Assembly: GCA_045563675.1 (NCBI GenBank)
Contig: JBJLIX010000002.1
Span: 496,001 to 560,000, forward strand
From: AEGEAN-183 sp045563675
GTDB taxonomy: Bacteria; Pseudomonadota; Gammaproteobacteria; Magnimaribacterales; Magnimaribacteraceae
DNA length: 64,000 nt
Direction of reading: 5' to 3'
Shown: positions 8,552-19,147 of the stretch, in pieces
Numbering within the stretch: the first letter of the stretch is position 1
Layout of the letters: each line of letters begins with the position of its first letter
The notes under the pieces: model-generated
What the model was told of the DNA's origin: nothing
The model's input: only the letters and a program-made list of their open reading frames with translations
Databases searched by the model: none
Position numbers and translations under genes: made by a program

Positions 8552-9826
8552 TTGAACGACATTCCTATTTGGATTTTATTTACTCTAGTTGGAGTTCTTA
8601 TTCTCTTGTCTGCTTTCTTCTCAAGTTCTGAAACTAGCATGATGGCTATAAACCGTTATCGCTTAAAACACCTTGTAAAAGAAAAAAATCGACCAGCAAG
8701 AAGAGTAACTAAATTGTTGGAAAGAACGGATAGGCTTTTGGGTGTTATCTTAATAGGAAATAACTTCACTCACACGCTTGCTACAGCTCTAGCAACTGTT
8801 ATTGCTATAAGGCTTTGGAGTGAAAGTGCTGTATTAGCTGTAACAGTATTTATGACCATAATAATGATAATCTTTGCAGAAGTAATGCCTAAGACCATTG
8901 CAGCCATAAAACCTGAAAGTATTGCATTCCGTGCCTCCTATTTTCTTAAGCCGCTATCAAAAATCTTAAGTCCCCTAGTTACGTTGGTTACCTTTGTTTC
9001 AAATGGAGTTACAAAATTATTTGGTATAAATTTAAATGATGTAGGAAAGGAAGAGTTGAAACCGGAAGAACTAAGAACTTTACTACAAACTTCTAGAGTT
9101 CCAAAAAGACAAGAAAACATGCTCATGGGAATCTTTGATATGGATTACTTGTCGGTTAACGATGTAATGATACCCAAGAATGAAATTGTTGGGATAGACC
9201 TAAAGGAAGATATTCAAGCTATAGTTAAGAATTTGAATAAAATTAGATATACCTATATTCCTCTTTATAAAGATACTATCGATAATATATCCGGATTCAT
9301 AAGTTTAAATAGAAAAGCTGATTTTTTAAGTTTAGAAAAGCCCAGCAAGACTGCTTTAAAGACTTTTATTGAGGAACCTCTATTTATTCCAGAAAACACT
9401 TCTTTAAATAAACAACTTACCAACTTTCAAACAGAAAATAAAAGGGTGGGTTTAATTATTGACGAATATGGAGACATAGAAGGTTTAGTAACACTAACAG
9501 ATATTTTAGAAATAATAGTAGGCGAGATAACATCAAGTTCTTCTGAAAAGATGGATATCATGCCCCAAGCAGATGGCTCTTTCATGGTAGAAGGAAATTT
9601 AATGATAAGAGATATTAACAAAAGGATAAATTGGGACTTGCCTACAGAGGGTCCTAAAACACTTAGTGGATTGATTCTAGAAACAGCACAATCTATTCCA
9701 AAGAGTAATGTTGGAATCCAAATAGGCCACTACAGACTTGAAACTGTTTTAATAAAAGACAATGTAGTTAAAATGGCTAAAGTAGAGAAGATTCAGCTAG
9801 ATATAGAAGAAGACGAAGATCAGTAA
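8552..9826 (+). CDS. corB: CNNM/CorB-family membrane transporter (HlyC/CorC type)
   Basis: Inner-membrane protein of 424 residues, related to E. coli YfjD/CorB and thought to take part in magnesium or cobalt transport. It has an N-terminal DUF21 domain with about four membrane segments (SAFFSSSETSMMAINRYRL near residue 20), a CBS pair (about 200-330, VNDVMIPKNEI and GLIIDEYGDIEGLVTL), and a C-terminal CorC/HlyC-associated domain. The TTG start at 8552 keeps the first membrane helix; the next ATG would remove it. In many gammaproteobacteria corB lies near ffh-rpsP. Here ffh is absent. Confidence 0.85.
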   Translation: MNDIPIWILFTLVGVLILLSAFFSSSETSMMAINRYRLKHLVKEKNRPARRVTKLLERTDRLLGVILIGNNFTHTLATALATVIAIRLWSESAVLAVTVFMTIIMIIFAEVMPKTIAAIKPESIAFRASYFLKPLSKILSPLVTLVTFVSNGVTKLFGINLNDVGKEELKPEELRTLLQTSRVPKRQENMLMGIFDMDYLSVNDVMIPKNEIVGIDLKEDIQAIVKNLNKIRYTYIPLYKDTIDNISGFISLNRKADFLSLEKPSKTALKTFIEEPLFIPENTSLNKQLTNFQTENKRVGLIIDEYGDIEGLVTLTDILEIIVGEITSSSSEKMDIMPQADGSFMVEGNLMIRDINKRINWDLPTEGPKTLSGLILETAQSIPKSNVGIQIGHYRLETVLIKDNVVKMAKVEKIQLDIEEDEDQ

Positions 9827-9842
9827 GCTGGGAGGAGAAAAG

Positions 9843-10922
9843 ATGAATAGTTTTTTAGAAATAATTAAAGATACTTGGAACGAAGGAATAAGAGGGTTTG
9901 GAATTGGTGAAATAATTATTTGTTTAGTAATAATTTTTACTAGCTGGTTACTTGGAAAGTTCTTATCCAATAAATTAATAGACTGGCTAAGTAAAAAAGC
10001 TGACCAGACAGAAAGCGAGTTAGATGATCAGATAATTGAATCTTTAAGAAGTCCTTTGGGCCTTATTCCAATAGTTTTTGGTTTTTATTTAATTACCTTT
10101 TACTTACCTCTAGAAGGAACAGTTGATTTTTTTGCAACCAACCTTGTAAAGACGTTAGTAATCTTCACAATATTTAGTGCATTAGCAAATTTAATTGGAC
10201 CCTTACTCTCATTACTGAATAGTAAATTTATGACTGAAGCTATGAAAGACTGGCTCAGAAGAACTATTGAGGTGCTTGTATGGATTATTGCAGCGGCAAT
10301 GATATTAGATATTTGGGGTATCCAAATTGGGCCAATTATTGCTGGTTTGGGTCTTTTTGGAGTTGCCTTAGCTTTGGGAGCACAGGATGTATTTAAGAAT
10401 ATATTTGCTGGTATTTTTATCTTAAGTGAGAACAGATTTCAAAAAGGAGACAGAATAAGAATAGGCGACACACTACACGGAATTGTAGATCATATTGGGT
10501 TTAGATCCACTACAGTAAAACTTTTTGATTCGTCGCCAGTATTTGTTCCTAATGCTGACTTGTCAGATGCACAAGTAGTTAATCATCAAATGATGGAGGT
10601 AAGAAGACTGGATTGGACAATAAATTTGACCTACAACACAAAAATAGAACAATTTAAGAAGATTTGTTCTGAGATAGAAGCCTATATAAAAGACGAGAAA
10701 AAGCTACCCGTTGATTTAACCAAAGATAATTTTGTTAAAGTTTCAGAACTTGGTTCAAGTTCAATTGACTTAAAGCTTATTTGTCATACAGATCCCATAG
10801 GTTTCGCTGATTTCGCTGATCTTAAAGAGAACCTGATATTTAGTATTATTGAAGCTGTAGAATCCAATGGCTCTGAATTTGCCTTTCCGACGCAATCTAT
10901 CTATGTGGAAAACAATTCCTAA
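9843..10922 (+). CDS. MscS-family mechanosensitive ion channel
   Basis: Membrane channel of 359 residues that releases osmolytes on hypo-osmotic shock. Several membrane segments occupy about residues 15-185. The pore helix and beta domain follow, with GLGLFGVALALGAQDVF, NIFAGIFIL and then KGDRIRIGDTLHGIVDHIGF. The soluble C-terminal alpha/beta domain ends near FPTQSIYV. A GGGAGGAG-like ribosome site precedes the ATG, 16 bp after corB, so the two form one unit. It is larger than E. coli MscS (286 residues), so it is a YnaI/MscM-like member rather than strict MscS. Confidence 0.88.
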   Translation: MNSFLEIIKDTWNEGIRGFGIGEIIICLVIIFTSWLLGKFLSNKLIDWLSKKADQTESELDDQIIESLRSPLGLIPIVFGFYLITFYLPLEGTVDFFATNLVKTLVIFTIFSALANLIGPLLSLLNSKFMTEAMKDWLRRTIEVLVWIIAAAMILDIWGIQIGPIIAGLGLFGVALALGAQDVFKNIFAGIFILSENRFQKGDRIRIGDTLHGIVDHIGFRSTTVKLFDSSPVFVPNADLSDAQVVNHQMMEVRRLDWTINLTYNTKIEQFKKICSEIEAYIKDEKKLPVDLTKDNFVKVSELGSSSIDLKLICHTDPIGFADFADLKENLIFSIIEAVESNGSEFAFPTQSIYVENNS

Positions 10923-10939
10923 ATAAATTCTTTAAAGGA

Positions 10940-12709
10940 CTAGAACCAGATTGTCATAATGACTGGAATAGAAATACAGACAATTAAAATCTCTAAAGGT
11001 AGACCTAGCTTCCAGTAATCTGCAAATCTGTAATTACCAGGTCCCATCACCAGCGTATTGCATTGATGGCCGATAGGAGAAAGAAAAGCGCAGCTAGCAC
11101 CTACAGCCACGGCCATTAAAAAAGGTTCTATTGGTTGACCCATTTGATTTGCAACTTGCATTGAGACTGGAGCCATTATTACTGCAGTAGCAGCGTTATT
11201 AATTAAATCTGAAATAAACATGGTGAATACAAGAATGACTATCAATACCCATGCAATATTGACATCTGAAAGATAAGTAGTAATAAAGTTAGCACTGGTC
11301 ACAGTTAGTCCTGAACTTGTTAGAGCTCCTCCTATAGGAATCATGGCACCCAACATCACCACAACTGGCCACTCAATATGTCTGTACATTCCATCCCCGG
11401 TTAATAATCTTCTAGCGGCATAAGCTAAAACACATAGAAGAAAGGCTACAATTATATTAATGTCGAAAAAGATAACGGCAATAAGGGCAATAACAAATAT
11501 TAGCAATGCTTGCCAAACTCTTGAGGTATCCCTCACAACATCAAGTTCTCTCTGCCAAAGAGGCATTAAACCTAATAATTCTAATTTTTCTGCTGCTCTT
11601 TCATCGGTATCTCTAGAAGACAAAAGCAAAACGTCTCCAGCTTTAAAAATCTCTCTAGATAACCTCCTTCTAAGCTTAGTTCCTTGTCTCCATAAGCCTA
11701 ATAATGACAGAACTCCTGTTGTCATTCGCTTGAAATAGTTAAATTTTCGACCTATTAGCCTAGATCTTGGAGTTATCATAGCTTCAATTTCTCCCAACTC
11801 ACCATGTTGAGTTTGCTCTTCTAATTCCGGGTCTATAATTAATCCGAATTCAGTTTGAATCCCTGCTACATCATCAGGAGAAATCTTTAGAACCAATATC
11901 TGAGAGGCTTCAAAAGTTTCTCTATGATGAGGTTTTCTAATTGTCCCTTTATCGGAAACCACCCCCATTAAAACGTTATCTGGTCCAAGCTCGCTTGTAA
12001 GTTCATGTATTCTTTTACCCACTAAGTTACTCTCTTCACCAATAGTCATCTCTATTAGATAGTCTTGTATGTCTACAAGAGGTCTTTGTTCACTGCCTTC
12101 TTCTCTCAGTTTCACAAGACGCCAACCTAAAAAAGCTATGAATAGAATTCCTATAAAACTTACAGGAAAACCTGCATATGCAAAATCAAAGAATTCAAAA
12201 GCTCGACCTACATTATCTTCTCTAAATTCTGAGATAATGATATTAGGAGGAGTTCCAATTTTTGTATTCATACCTCCTAAAATTGAAGCAAAAGCTAAGG
12301 GCATTAAAAATTTTGAGGGGTTCCATTCCATCTTTTGGGCAATACCTATAGTTACAGGCAAAAGCATGGCCATAGCACCAATGTTATTCATAAAAGATGA
12401 AAGAAAACCGGCTACTAACATTAGAAGAGCTAAAAACTGAAATTCTCCACTAATATTCCGCCTCAAAATATCCCCAATCATATTAATGAAACCTGATTTT
12501 TCTAATGCTTTACTTATTAAAAGCACTAAAGCAACTGTTATTACAGCTGGATGTCCGAAACCTAGGAAAGCTTCTTTTGCAGGAACTAAACCTAAAAGCA
12601 CCATTACAGCTAGAGCGGTTAGAGTTACTCCGTCATATCTCCACTTTCCCCATATAAGAAAGCCCAATAAGGTCAAGATTATTAATGCAACTTGTAGTTG
12701 AGGGTCCAT
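10940..12709 (-). CDS. SLC13/CitT-type permease with two central RCK_C (TrkA-C) domains
   Basis: Membrane transporter of 589 residues. Helices cover about 5-200 and 395-589 and flank a cytoplasmic region with two TrkA-C-like domains (about 205-290 and 300-385). The motif NTKIGTPPNIIISEF lies in the first half and NNAATAVIMAPV in the second, as in DASS/ArsB-like anion carriers. The substrate could be sulfate, a dicarboxylate or another anion and cannot be told from sequence. A TAGAAT box ends six bases before the ATG, so the mRNA may be leaderless. Confidence 0.85.
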   Translation of the reverse strand: MDPQLQVALIILTLLGFLIWGKWRYDGVTLTALAVMVLLGLVPAKEAFLGFGHPAVITVALVLLISKALEKSGFINMIGDILRRNISGEFQFLALLMLVAGFLSSFMNNIGAMAMLLPVTIGIAQKMEWNPSKFLMPLAFASILGGMNTKIGTPPNIIISEFREDNVGRAFEFFDFAYAGFPVSFIGILFIAFLGWRLVKLREEGSEQRPLVDIQDYLIEMTIGEESNLVGKRIHELTSELGPDNVLMGVVSDKGTIRKPHHRETFEASQILVLKISPDDVAGIQTEFGLIIDPELEEQTQHGELGEIEAMITPRSRLIGRKFNYFKRMTTGVLSLLGLWRQGTKLRRRLSREIFKAGDVLLLSSRDTDERAAEKLELLGLMPLWQRELDVVRDTSRVWQALLIFVIALIAVIFFDINIIVAFLLCVLAYAARRLLTGDGMYRHIEWPVVVMLGAMIPIGGALTSSGLTVTSANFITTYLSDVNIAWVLIVILVFTMFISDLINNAATAVIMAPVSMQVANQMGQPIEPFLMAVAVGASCAFLSPIGHQCNTLVMGPGNYRFADYWKLGLPLEILIVCISIPVIMTIWF

Positions 12710-12715
12710 GGTCGC

Positions 12716-12721
12716 ATTCTA
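12716..12721 (-). promoter_or_regulatory. Putative -10 box of the SLC13 permease
   Basis: TAGAAT followed by GCGACC and then the ATG on the minus strand. A start about seven bases after the -10 coincides with the A of the ATG, which predicts a leaderless transcript. No clear -35 is present. Confidence 0.4.
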
Positions 12722-12748
12722 ACTTGTTAAAAAGATAAAAGCTTAAAA

Positions 12749-12769
12749 AAGGGGGCAGAAAGCCCCCTT
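12749..12769 (-). terminator. Rho-independent terminator after the PuuD-like gene
   Basis: Hairpin with stem AAGGGGGC/GCCCCCTT around a five-base loop. On the minus strand it is followed by TTTTTTAAGC. It starts 18 bp after the stop of the PuuD-like gene, which is transcribed toward it. Confidence 0.85.
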
Positions 12770-12786
12770 AATTTTTAACAGTCAAT

Positions 12787-13425
12787 TTACAAGTAAAAGC
12801 TGATACTAGATAGAACTATTGCTAATACAAAACTAGAGACAATTACTTGTCTTACAGAAGTAATCAAGCTGATCATCTTTCCCCAAATTGCGTTTGCCTG
12901 AATAATCAAAATCAACCCTAATCCTAAAATAAAAGCTGTTGAACTCATGTCACCAGGAACAAACAAATACCCCCCATGAGGTAAATGTGCTGACGAGACC
13001 ATGAAATACAACATTGGAACAGAAAAAAGAGTATTTGTTCTAGAAGCAAGAGCTGCTTTTGGTCCAGCAAGCCCTGGGTCTCCTTCTTTAAGTCCGATTA
13101 CAATCTTTTGATTAGGCCAGATAATTCCCCAAACATTTAGCATCATCAAAGTTCCCATAGTCACTCCGAATATAATATCTAAAGTAATTCTTTGGGTAAT
13201 GTAATGCAATAAAACCAGTCCCGTTAGGAAGGTAAAAAAAGCTGCCCATCTAAACCACCATAAAGCTCTAGGAGCAAGTTTAGCTATAGCATCTTTTCTG
13301 GCATCATCATCTGCTTCTTTAAAATATTCTGTTTGTACAAAATTAAAATAGTACAAAAGACCTATCCAGGTAATTCCCACTAGGATATGAGCCCATCTAA
13401 ATAAGAAATTAAAAAAATCTTCCAT
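12787..13425 (-). CDS. PuuD-like membrane protein (urate hydroxylase N-terminal domain only)
   Basis: Integral membrane protein of 212 residues. It resembles the membrane part of the urate hydroxylase PuuD (Urate_ox_N family): RWAHILVGITWIGLLYYFNFVQ at residues 11-32, then LAPRALWWFRW, and about six further hydrophobic segments. PuuD proteins normally carry a C-terminal cytochrome c domain. No CxxCH motif is present, so it is a stand-alone membrane domain. No purine-catabolism genes are nearby, and a strong terminator follows. Urate oxidation is therefore not supported; histidines in the helices (His13) suggest heme or metal binding at most. Confidence 0.65.
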   Translation of the reverse strand: MEDFFNFLFRWAHILVGITWIGLLYYFNFVQTEYFKEADDDARKDAIAKLAPRALWWFRWAAFFTFLTGLVLLHYITQRITLDIIFGVTMGTLMMLNVWGIIWPNQKIVIGLKEGDPGLAGPKAALASRTNTLFSVPMLYFMVSSAHLPHGGYLFVPGDMSSTAFILGLGLILIIQANAIWGKMISLITSVRQVIVSSFVLAIVLSSISFYL

Positions 13426-13482
13426 ATCTTCCCCTTTTTTTTATCTATCTTACAAGATAAACATAAAGTGTAAAAATTTATT

Positions 13483-13507
13483 AAAAAAAAAGGCCCCTAA
13501 GGGCCTT
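13483..13507 (-). terminator. Rho-independent terminator of groESL
   Basis: Hairpin AAGGCCC - 4 nt - GGGCCTT followed on the minus strand by a run of nine T residues. It begins 5 bp after the groEL stop codon. Confidence 0.9.
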
Positions 13508-13511
13508 TCTT

Positions 13512-15173
<1,662 letters not shown>

Positions 15174-15177
15174 TTAA

Positions 15178-15471
15178 TTATTTCCCGAGAATACCGAGAA
15201 TATCGTTTTCATTAAGAACCACCAGTTCTTCACCATCTACTTTGACAGTGTTGCTGCCAGCATACTGACCAAATACAACCACATCTCCAGCTTTAACCGC
15301 TACAGCTTGTATTTCGCCATTATCAAGGGCTTTACCTGGTCCTACTGCAAGAACTTCACCTTGTGAAGGTTTTTCAGCTGCTGAGCCAGGTAGGACTATG
15401 CCTCCCTCACTTGTTTCTTCTTCATCAGTGCGCTTTACTAGAACGCGATCTCCTAAAGGTACAAATTTCAT
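15178..15471 (-). CDS. groES: Co-chaperonin GroES (Hsp10)
   Basis: Lid of the GroEL chamber, 97 residues. Visible features are the start [14 protein letters not shown], the mobile loop region [15 protein letters not shown] that contacts GroEL, and the C-terminal [11 protein letters not shown]. It has standard length and is the first gene of the groESL operon. Confidence 0.98.
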   Translation of the reverse strand: MKFVPLGDRVLVKRTDEEETSEGGIVLPGSAAEKPSQGEVLAVGPGKALDNGEIQAVAVKAGDVVVFGQYAGSNTVKVDGEELVVLNENDILGILGK

Positions 15472-15519
15472 CTGTTTATCTCCATTTATAAATAAACACT
15501 ATGTTTAAAAAAGGGCGCC

Positions 15520-15547
15520 ATTTTAGTCTACAAAATAGATACGTCAA
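15520..15547 (-). promoter_or_regulatory. Sigma-70-like promoter of groESL
   Basis: The minus strand reads TTGACG (15547-15542), a 16-bp spacer, then TAAAAT (15525-15520), followed by GGCGCCC. I found no good sigma-32 heat-shock promoter (CTTGAA...CCCAT) and no CIRCE element in the 143-bp gap, so housekeeping control with a GC-rich discriminator looks more likely. Confidence 0.6.
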
Positions 15548-15614
15548 TGATATAAACGCCTTTCTGTATTGTATATGTGGACAAGAATTTTTTTTTCAAC
15601 CTCTAAAATAGAAT

Positions 15615-16037
15615 TTATTTGTCTTCTTTATACTCACCTTCTATCCAATCTTGCTTGTTATTTTTTTCAGAAGAGAAGTTAGATTCTGGGGAGAAAGTTA
15701 TAGAAAATAAGGAAAAAATTATATTTCTTGACCATGGGACTAAGCACATTAAGCCGAAGAAATCGGTGATAAAGCCAGGTATTAATAACAACATTCCACC
15801 TATAGCCAAGAAAATACCGGTTAATATCTCTTCTATAGGGAGTTCAGAGTTAATTATTTTATTCCTAGCAATGACAAGAGTTTTAAAACCTTGATTTCTA
15901 AGCAAGACTAAGCCTATTAAAGCAGTAAAAATAACAAGTCCAACGGTATTTAACGCACCGACTGAAGAGCCTGCTTTAATTAATACATATAATTCTAAGA
16001 CAGGTAAAACTATGAGAGTTGGTAAAAAATATTTCAT
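15615..16037 (-). CDS. fxsA: FxsA family membrane protein
   Basis: Small inner-membrane protein of 140 residues. E. coli FxsA suppresses F exclusion of phage T7; its normal role is unclear. It starts MKYFLPTLIVLPVLELYVLIKAG, carries the TALIGLVLLRNQG segment near residue 38, and has a helix pair GIFLAIGGMLLLIPGFITD near residue 90. It sits just upstream of groES, as in E. coli, which supports the call. Confidence 0.88.
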   Translation of the reverse strand: MKYFLPTLIVLPVLELYVLIKAGSSVGALNTVGLVIFTALIGLVLLRNQGFKTLVIARNKIINSELPIEEILTGIFLAIGGMLLLIPGFITDFFGLMCLVPWSRNIIFSLFSITFSPESNFSSEKNNKQDWIEGEYKEDK

Positions 16038-16411
16038 TTTATTGATTTCCTTTTACTTAATATGCGGGCAATTAAGAAATATACAAATAAGCCTAAGAAA
16101 TCAAATAAAATATCACCCCATTCAGCTGATCTTGTTGAAGTAAAAGACTGTAATATTTCAAGAGTAAAGGCATAAATCATTAAGATTGAAAAAAACCTTA
16201 GGGATAGGCCGTTTTTAAAGGACCTATGTACTAACATCCAAAGAATGAAAAAAGATAGAAAATGTGCAATTTTATCTGATAAAAAAAATAGACTTTTTGT
16301 TTGCGGTGAAGGAATTAAAGCAAAAGTTGTTATTAGAACAATATAAATGCAAAGTAAAATCCTAACTCCTAAAAGCACATCAATCTCTAAAATTTTCATA
16401 TTGAAGTGCAA
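16034..16411 (-). CDS. VanZ-like family membrane protein
   Basis: Small membrane protein of 125 residues with about four helices. It has the family pattern SDKIAHFLSFFILWMLV near residue 47 and the region EILQSFTSTRSAEWGDILFDFLG near residue 85. The TTG start at 16411 is preferred, because AAAGAGG lies 9 nt upstream; an ATG four codons later is the alternative. It overlaps the end of the YajQ gene by 32 nt and the fxsA start by 4 nt. The cellular role of stand-alone VanZ-like proteins is unknown. Confidence 0.75.
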   Translation of the reverse strand: MHFNMKILEIDVLLGVRILLCIYIVLITTFALIPSPQTKSLFFLSDKIAHFLSFFILWMLVHRSFKNGLSLRFFSILMIYAFTLEILQSFTSTRSAEWGDILFDFLGLFVYFLIARILSKRKSIK

Positions 16412-16862
16412 GATTAAAATCCTCTTTCTTTACAATTCCAATAACCTCTTGTAGGTCATCTCTTTTTTTTCCTGATACCCTTAAGCTCTCCCCTTGCATA
16501 GAAACCTGTACTTTCAATTTATTAGACTTAATAAGTTGAATAATTTTTTTTCCTGATTCTTGGTCTATTCCCTCTTTCAATGTCACTAATTGTTTAGCAT
16601 TACCAGTTGAAACTTCCACATCTCCTAGATGTAAACACTTAAGATCTACACCCCTTTTGGTTAAGGATTCCTTCAAAATTGGTAGCATTTGATGCAACTG
16701 AAATTCTTCTTGTGAAGAAAGAGATATAGAGCCTTCGCCTAAATTAAATCTTGCCCCTGTTCCTTTAAAATCAAATCTATTCTGAATAATCCTATTAGCT
16801 TGGTCGACAGCATTAGCAACTTCATGAGTATTCAGTTCAGATTTAATTTCAAAAGATGGCAT
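16380..16862 (-). CDS. yajQ: YajQ family nucleotide-binding protein
   Basis: Soluble protein of 160 residues, typical for the YajQ/DUF520 family. It opens with MPSFEIKSELNTHEVANAVDQ and continues NRFDFKGTGARF. Family members bind tRNA/GTP, and in Xanthomonas and Pseudomonas bind cyclic-di-GMP, so a regulatory role is possible. An AAGGAG ribosome site precedes the ATG, and a TATAAT lies about 40 nt upstream. Its 3' end overlaps the VanZ-like gene. Confidence 0.92.
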   Translation of the reverse strand: MPSFEIKSELNTHEVANAVDQANRIIQNRFDFKGTGARFNLGEGSISLSSQEEFQLHQMLPILKESLTKRGVDLKCLHLGDVEVSTGNAKQLVTLKEGIDQESGKKIIQLIKSNKLKVQVSMQGESLRVSGKKRDDLQEVIGIVKKEDFNLALQYENFRD

Positions 16863-16919
16863 TTTTTACTCCTTTATTGACAATAATCCTTCTAATCTTG
16901 TAATTATATGCAAAAATAA

Positions 16920-17465
16920 TTAGTTTAAAGAGTTTATATATTTAGCCCAATCAAAGCTCTCTCCTGGATCAGTTTTCCTTTGGGGCGCTATATCACTATG
17001 GCCAACTATTCTATCCTTACTTATTCTTGGATAGCTTTTTATTAGACAGTTAGTAACTTCGATGAGGGTAGAATATTGCTCATTAGTGTAAACCTCTTTA
17101 TCTGTTCCTTCTAACTCTATGCCAATTGAGAAGTCATTACATTCTTTTCTCCCCTTATACTCAGACAATCCTGCATGCCAAGCTTTTTTTTGAAACCCTA
17201 CAAACTGTATTATCTTTCCATCCCTGCTAATAAAGAGATGGCTCGACACCCTAAGGTCAAAAATTTCTTTAAAAAAAGGATGTAATGAATGATTTAATCT
17301 ATTCTGAAAGAAATCAATAATATAGCCACCTCCGAATTCCCCTGGAGGTAAACTTATATTGTGAATAACTAATAGATCTGGCTCTAAGCCTTTAGGTCTC
17401 TTAGAATAATTAGGTGACTCAATAAATTCAGCCTGATCTAAAATGTGATTGGTAATTGTAAACAA
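16920..17465 (-). CDS. ampD: 1,6-anhydro-N-acetylmuramyl-L-alanine amidase AmpD
   Basis: Cytoplasmic zinc amidase of muropeptide recycling that removes the stem peptide from anhydro-MurNAc. The 181-residue protein is an Amidase_2 domain. It has the first zinc histidine in LLVIHNISLPPGEFGG, FNDFSIGIELEGTD-like sequence near residue 115, and GHSDIAPQRKTDPG near 155, supplying the second histidine and the aspartate ligand. No signal peptide is present, as expected for AmpD rather than AmiD. It lies 12 bp after the EF-hand gene. Confidence 0.92.
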   Translation of the reverse strand: MFTITNHILDQAEFIESPNYSKRPKGLEPDLLVIHNISLPPGEFGGGYIIDFFQNRLNHSLHPFFKEIFDLRVSSHLFISRDGKIIQFVGFQKKAWHAGLSEYKGRKECNDFSIGIELEGTDKEVYTNEQYSTLIEVTNCLIKSYPRISKDRIVGHSDIAPQRKTDPGESFDWAKYINSLN

Positions 17466-17477
17466 GAAATACCTTCC

Positions 17478-18200
17478 CTAGTTATTGATCCTCTTTTTAT
17501 GCATATTAGGAACCCTTCCCTTCCACATATTATCTCGGTTATTTTTTCTTGCTTTCTTTTTATCTTTCTTTGAATTATTAAGCTCTCTTCTATCCAAAAC
17601 TTCATCTGAATTCTTATCTAATGCAGAAAATCTATTCTGTACAGGAAGAATAAATTCTTTCTTTGAAACCTTATTATTGGAGTTTAAATCCATTTTTTGA
17701 AATTTTAGATCTTTAGCTACTCTTTGACCAACCTCTCTGTGCTTAGAAAGTTCTTCAGAGCTTAAATACCCATCTTTATTTTTATCTAAAGCTTTAAAAA
17801 TAGCCTCACTAACTTCTGTCTTGCCTTTAGTTACCACCTTTCTTTTGGGTCTTTGTCTTGGTCCTTGTGGACGTCCCTTGGATCCAACAATAAACTCTTT
17901 TTGATCTATTTTTTGATCATCATTTCTGTCTAGCTTGTCAGCTTTCCTCAAAAGCATTTTCTCTTTTCTTAGATTTTCACCTCCATCCATTTCAAGTCTA
18001 GTAATATTCCCATCAGAGTTCTGATCTAAAAAAGAAAACTTTTTTTCAGTGCGTAAACTGAATTCAGGGAAACTTATTACTCCATTTCTATCCTTATCCA
18101 TAAAGATTAGGTTTTTATTTTTCTTGCCTGATTCAGCTTGAATGCCTAAAGACAAAGAAAAAAGGACCCCTATAGCAACTAAATAATTAATTTTTTTCAT
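17478..18200 (-). CDS. Secreted six-EF-hand calcium-binding protein
   Basis: Protein of 240 residues with a signal peptide (cleavage likely after QAES near residue 24). Three pairs of EF-hand-like loops follow: DKDRNGVISFPE, DQNSDGNITRLE, DRNDDQKIDQKE, DKNKDGYLSSEE, DLNSNNKVSKKE and DKNSDEVLDRRE. Loops 1, 2 and 4 keep the central glycine; 3, 5 and 6 do not and may bind calcium weakly. The linker and C-terminus are very basic (Lys/Arg rich). It lies between ispH and ampD in what looks like one operon. The function is unknown; periplasmic calcium binding or buffering is an inference. Confidence 0.8.
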   Translation of the reverse strand: MKKINYLVAIGVLFSLSLGIQAESGKKNKNLIFMDKDRNGVISFPEFSLRTEKKFSFLDQNSDGNITRLEMDGGENLRKEKMLLRKADKLDRNDDQKIDQKEFIVGSKGRPQGPRQRPKRKVVTKGKTEVSEAIFKALDKNKDGYLSSEELSKHREVGQRVAKDLKFQKMDLNSNNKVSKKEFILPVQNRFSALDKNSDEVLDRRELNNSKKDKKKARKNNRDNMWKGRVPNMHKKRINN

Positions 18201-18208
18201 TTTTTACC

Positions 18209-19147
18209 TCAATTTCTTAATTCTTTGGGCAATTTAAAGAAAATACCTTCATCTTGCCTATCTTCTCCCTTTTTTAGATCAATGTCGAAGTTTTCTGAAA
18301 GCTTCTCTAATAGCTCTCCAACTAAATGTTCCGGAGCTGATGCTCCTGAAGTTATTCCGATTACATTTTTGTCCTTAAACCAATTAAAACTTAGGTCTTC
18401 TGCTGTATCAATAAGGTATGCCTCAACTCCTGATCTTTCAGCTATCTCTCTCAATCTATTTGAATTAGAACTGCTTTTAGAACCTATAACAAGAATTAGA
18501 TCGCTCTCTAATGCTAGTTGCTTAACAGCATCTTGTCTATTTTGAGTTGCGTAACAAATATCATCTTTTCTAGGGCCTATAATTAAAGGGAATCTTTCTT
18601 TTAAAATCTTAATAATTTCTTGAGTATCATCAACTGATAGAGTTGTCTGGGTAACAAAAGATATATTTTGTGGGTCTTGAACCAAGATTTTTAGAGCTTC
18701 ATCTTTAGATTGAACTAAATAAATCTCCCCCCCCTTTGAAGTGTCATATTGGCCCATTGTGCCTTCTACCTCAGGATGATTTTCATGCCCTATTAATATA
18801 CAGTCTCTTCCTGCCCTAGAGTGAAGTTCTACTTCAGAATGGACCTTACTAACTAAAGGACAGGTGGCATCGTAAATATTTAGATCTATTATTTCTGATT
18901 GATTTTGAACTTCTTTTGAAACCCCATGTGCACTGTATATAACAGTTGAGCCTGAAGGTATTTCAGAAATTTCTTCTACAAATACCGCACCTAATTCTCT
19001 TAATTCATCTACAACAGTTTTGTTATGAACAACTTCATGCTTTACATAGACAGGAGGACCTTTAAGTTCAATAACTTTATTTACTATTTCGATAGCTCTA
19101 CCAACTCCGGCACAAAAGCCCCTGGGATTTGCAAGAATAATTTTCAT
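18209..19147 (-). CDS. ispH: 4-hydroxy-3-methylbut-2-enyl diphosphate reductase
   Basis: Last enzyme of the MEP isoprenoid pathway, a [4Fe-4S] protein producing IPP and DMAPP. The 312-residue protein has the three cluster cysteines in [13 protein letters not shown] (Cys12), [11 protein letters not shown] and [10 protein letters not shown], plus YVKHEVVHN with a substrate histidine. The ATG overlaps the lspA stop by 4 nt. E. coli has fkpB between lspA and ispH; here it is absent. The MEP partner ispG is also in this window. Confidence 0.97.
   Translation of the reverse strand: MKIILANPRGFCAGVGRAIEIVNKVIELKGPPVYVKHEVVHNKTVVDELRELGAVFVEEISEIPSGSTVIYSAHGVSKEVQNQSEIIDLNIYDATCPLVSKVHSEVELHSRAGRDCILIGHENHPEVEGTMGQYDTSKGGEIYLVQSKDEALKILVQDPQNISFVTQTTLSVDDTQEIIKILKERFPLIIGPRKDDICYATQNRQDAVKQLALESDLILVIGSKSSSNSNRLREIAERSGVEAYLIDTAEDLSFNWFKDKNVIGITSGASAPEHLVGELLEKLSENFDIDLKKGEDRQDEGIFFKLPKELRN

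Noticed and set aside
8443..8640. Minus-strand 65-codon frame over the rpsP/corB intergenic region
   Set aside because: It overlaps both divergent promoters and the start of corB, and shows no recognisable features.
11460..12701. Several plus-strand open frames of 70-120 codons opposite the SLC13 permease
   Set aside because: They are antisense shadows of a well-conserved minus-strand gene and have no ribosome sites or family resemblance.
15472..15614. Heat-shock (sigma-32) promoter or CIRCE element upstream of groES
   Set aside because: No CTTGAA/CCCAT pair with proper spacing and no TTAGCACTC-type repeat is present; a sigma-70-like promoter fits better.
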